Shown: one piece after another, positions 62,991 to 64,000 of the stretch
How the letters are laid out: the number at the start of each line of letters is the position of its first letter
Numbering within the stretch: the first letter of the stretch is position 1
DNA from: Cherax quadricarinatus
Taxonomy: Eukaryota; Arthropoda; Malacostraca; Decapoda; Parastacidae
Direction of reading: 5' to 3'
DNA: 64,000 nucleotides
NCBI RefSeq assembly: GCF_038502225.1
Contig: NC_091323.1
Span: 28,232,345 to 28,296,344, forward strand
The notes under the pieces: generated by a model
Told to the model about the DNA's origin: nothing
The model's input: only the letters and a program-made list of their open reading frames with translations
The model's database searches: none
Program-made: the position numbers and the translations under genes

Positions 62991-64000
62991 ACCGTACGAA
63001 ATAGGCTGAACTCCCCTACAGACTGGACTTATCCATAAATCTTTTTATGGATAGATAAACATATTTTCCATTGACAGTGATGTAAAAGAAATATTTTTGA
63101 CCAAACTTAGAAACTTCACATAACTAACAGTTTTTTTAACCAAATTTCACTCCAGGCTGAAGGACTGACAGTCTCAAATCTACGACTTCAAGGGTGAAGG
63201 ACTGATTACATCGTCTTCACATCTCTACCGCCTACTGTGTAGGCGAAACGTTTCGGAATAAAATAGCCTAACTGTTTCCCATGTGTCTTATCTGCCAAAT
63301 TCTACTAAATATTTATTTAATATTACTTATAATAAATACCACAATTTTTTCGTTATGTTCAGATTGATTTCCGCAGATGCAACACACACACAGACACACG
63401 CACACGCATGTATTGATATATATTAAAATATTATTGAATGCTGAAAAGGCCCTGCCATGCAGCTCTCACCGGGGCCTCCACAGCACGACGCTGCAGATAC
63501 ACTGACCAGAAATATTACCTCATTCCCCAGGTCGTGAAAGGTCGCGCTGGGCCGGGCTTGACCCTGTTCGTGTCGATATTGCCACCGACACACAACTACC
63601 GTTTAATGACTCGGAGATAACAGGCTGGTGCCCAGGGGAGTGTTAACAGAAGGGCGTGTAAAGCTCCGGACCCTTTATAGTTAGCCAGTTATCTATTTTT
63701 GTACTTACTGTACTTCATTACACCCTGGATACGTTACATTAGCCGAGCCGTATCTGCCTCCTCGGCGGCACACTTCTCATTTTGTGGTAGAAGCTGTAGG
63801 GAAAAGACCCCAGCGAGAGATAAGAGGGATACGAGGAAGGGAATTTCGGAGAGAGACACGAGAACTACACATTAAATGAGACAGAAAGGGTAATGAAAGA
63901 AGTCAGTAATATACAGTATGTGATAACAAGAGATGAGCAAATCTGGCGATTGAATGAACACAAGGGACAAGTAATGAGGGCACGTGGGAGCTGCTGAGAA
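62991..64000. other. right-end spacer with one A pLTR scrap
   Basis: About 63150-63300 is a plus-strand A end (GCCTAC/GTAGGC hairpin, GAAACGTTTCGG, AATAAAATAG) whose CUGAAGA core is lost. A CA-rich tract lies at about 63381-63408. No gene is recognised in the rest; the 60-codon ORF at 63438-63620 has no support. Confidence 0.55.

Overview
The window is eukaryotic, repeat-dominated genomic DNA. There are no operons, and the only multi-exon-free host-like genes are three small paralogs with their own TATA boxes. LINE families ending in ATGTTCTT repeats, Penelope-like elements (PLEs), a gypsy relic, a tRNA-derived SINE piece and long minisatellites together suggest an arthropod, most likely a decapod crustacean (crayfish or lobster type). 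The organism call is inference from repeat style, not a database match.

Layout. (1) 1-23822 is a run of unrelated tandem arrays with unit lengths 24, ~23, 53, 28, 23, 36, 41 and 29 bp. The largest is a ~10.9 kb array of a 41-bp unit (10970-21830). The long open frames in these arrays (up to 1641 codons) are by-products of period and base composition. Short spacers hold decayed LINE reverse transcriptase pieces. (2) 24839-58389 is a nested landscape of PLE terminal repeats (pLTRs), complete and partial PLE insertions, CR1-like LINEs, a gypsy relic and three related small membrane-protein genes (26518-26763 broken, 42095-42445, 53527-53904). (3) 56150-61440 holds CR1-like LINE copies, one with ORF1 (SGNH esterase) and ORF2 (EEP endonuclease plus RT), broken by point changes and one PLE insertion. 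(4) 61520-62990 holds two more LINE pieces; the last kilobase is unremarkable.

The most interesting system is the pLTR set. About 60 places carry a hammerhead-ribozyme-like motif: a short stem I, a CUGANGA-type core, a variable stem II hairpin, GAAAC, then GUH, followed within about 10-20 nt by AATAAA. At least six families (called A-G here) differ in sequence but keep the pairing. Stem I and stem II change in compensatory ways, and the core C3-G8 pair of families A, B, C and G becomes U3-A8 in D, E and F. A second hairpin (GGTxx...xxACC) forms a ~30-nt 'tail' next to TGTCGG, and it also covaries. Two families carry the C-terminal GIY-YIG endonuclease of a PLE directly upstream of this motif, which ties the ribozyme-like module to PLEs inside the window. 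Families A and D also carry an intact ~510-codon zinc-knuckle (gag-like) ORF between TATA-bearing pLTRs.

At least fourteen insertions can be delimited by direct target repeats of 9-14 bp, mostly 12 or 14. Nearly all are fold-back structures with the tail hairpin at one end only. Nesting reaches four levels: LINE, then D element, then LINE, then A element.
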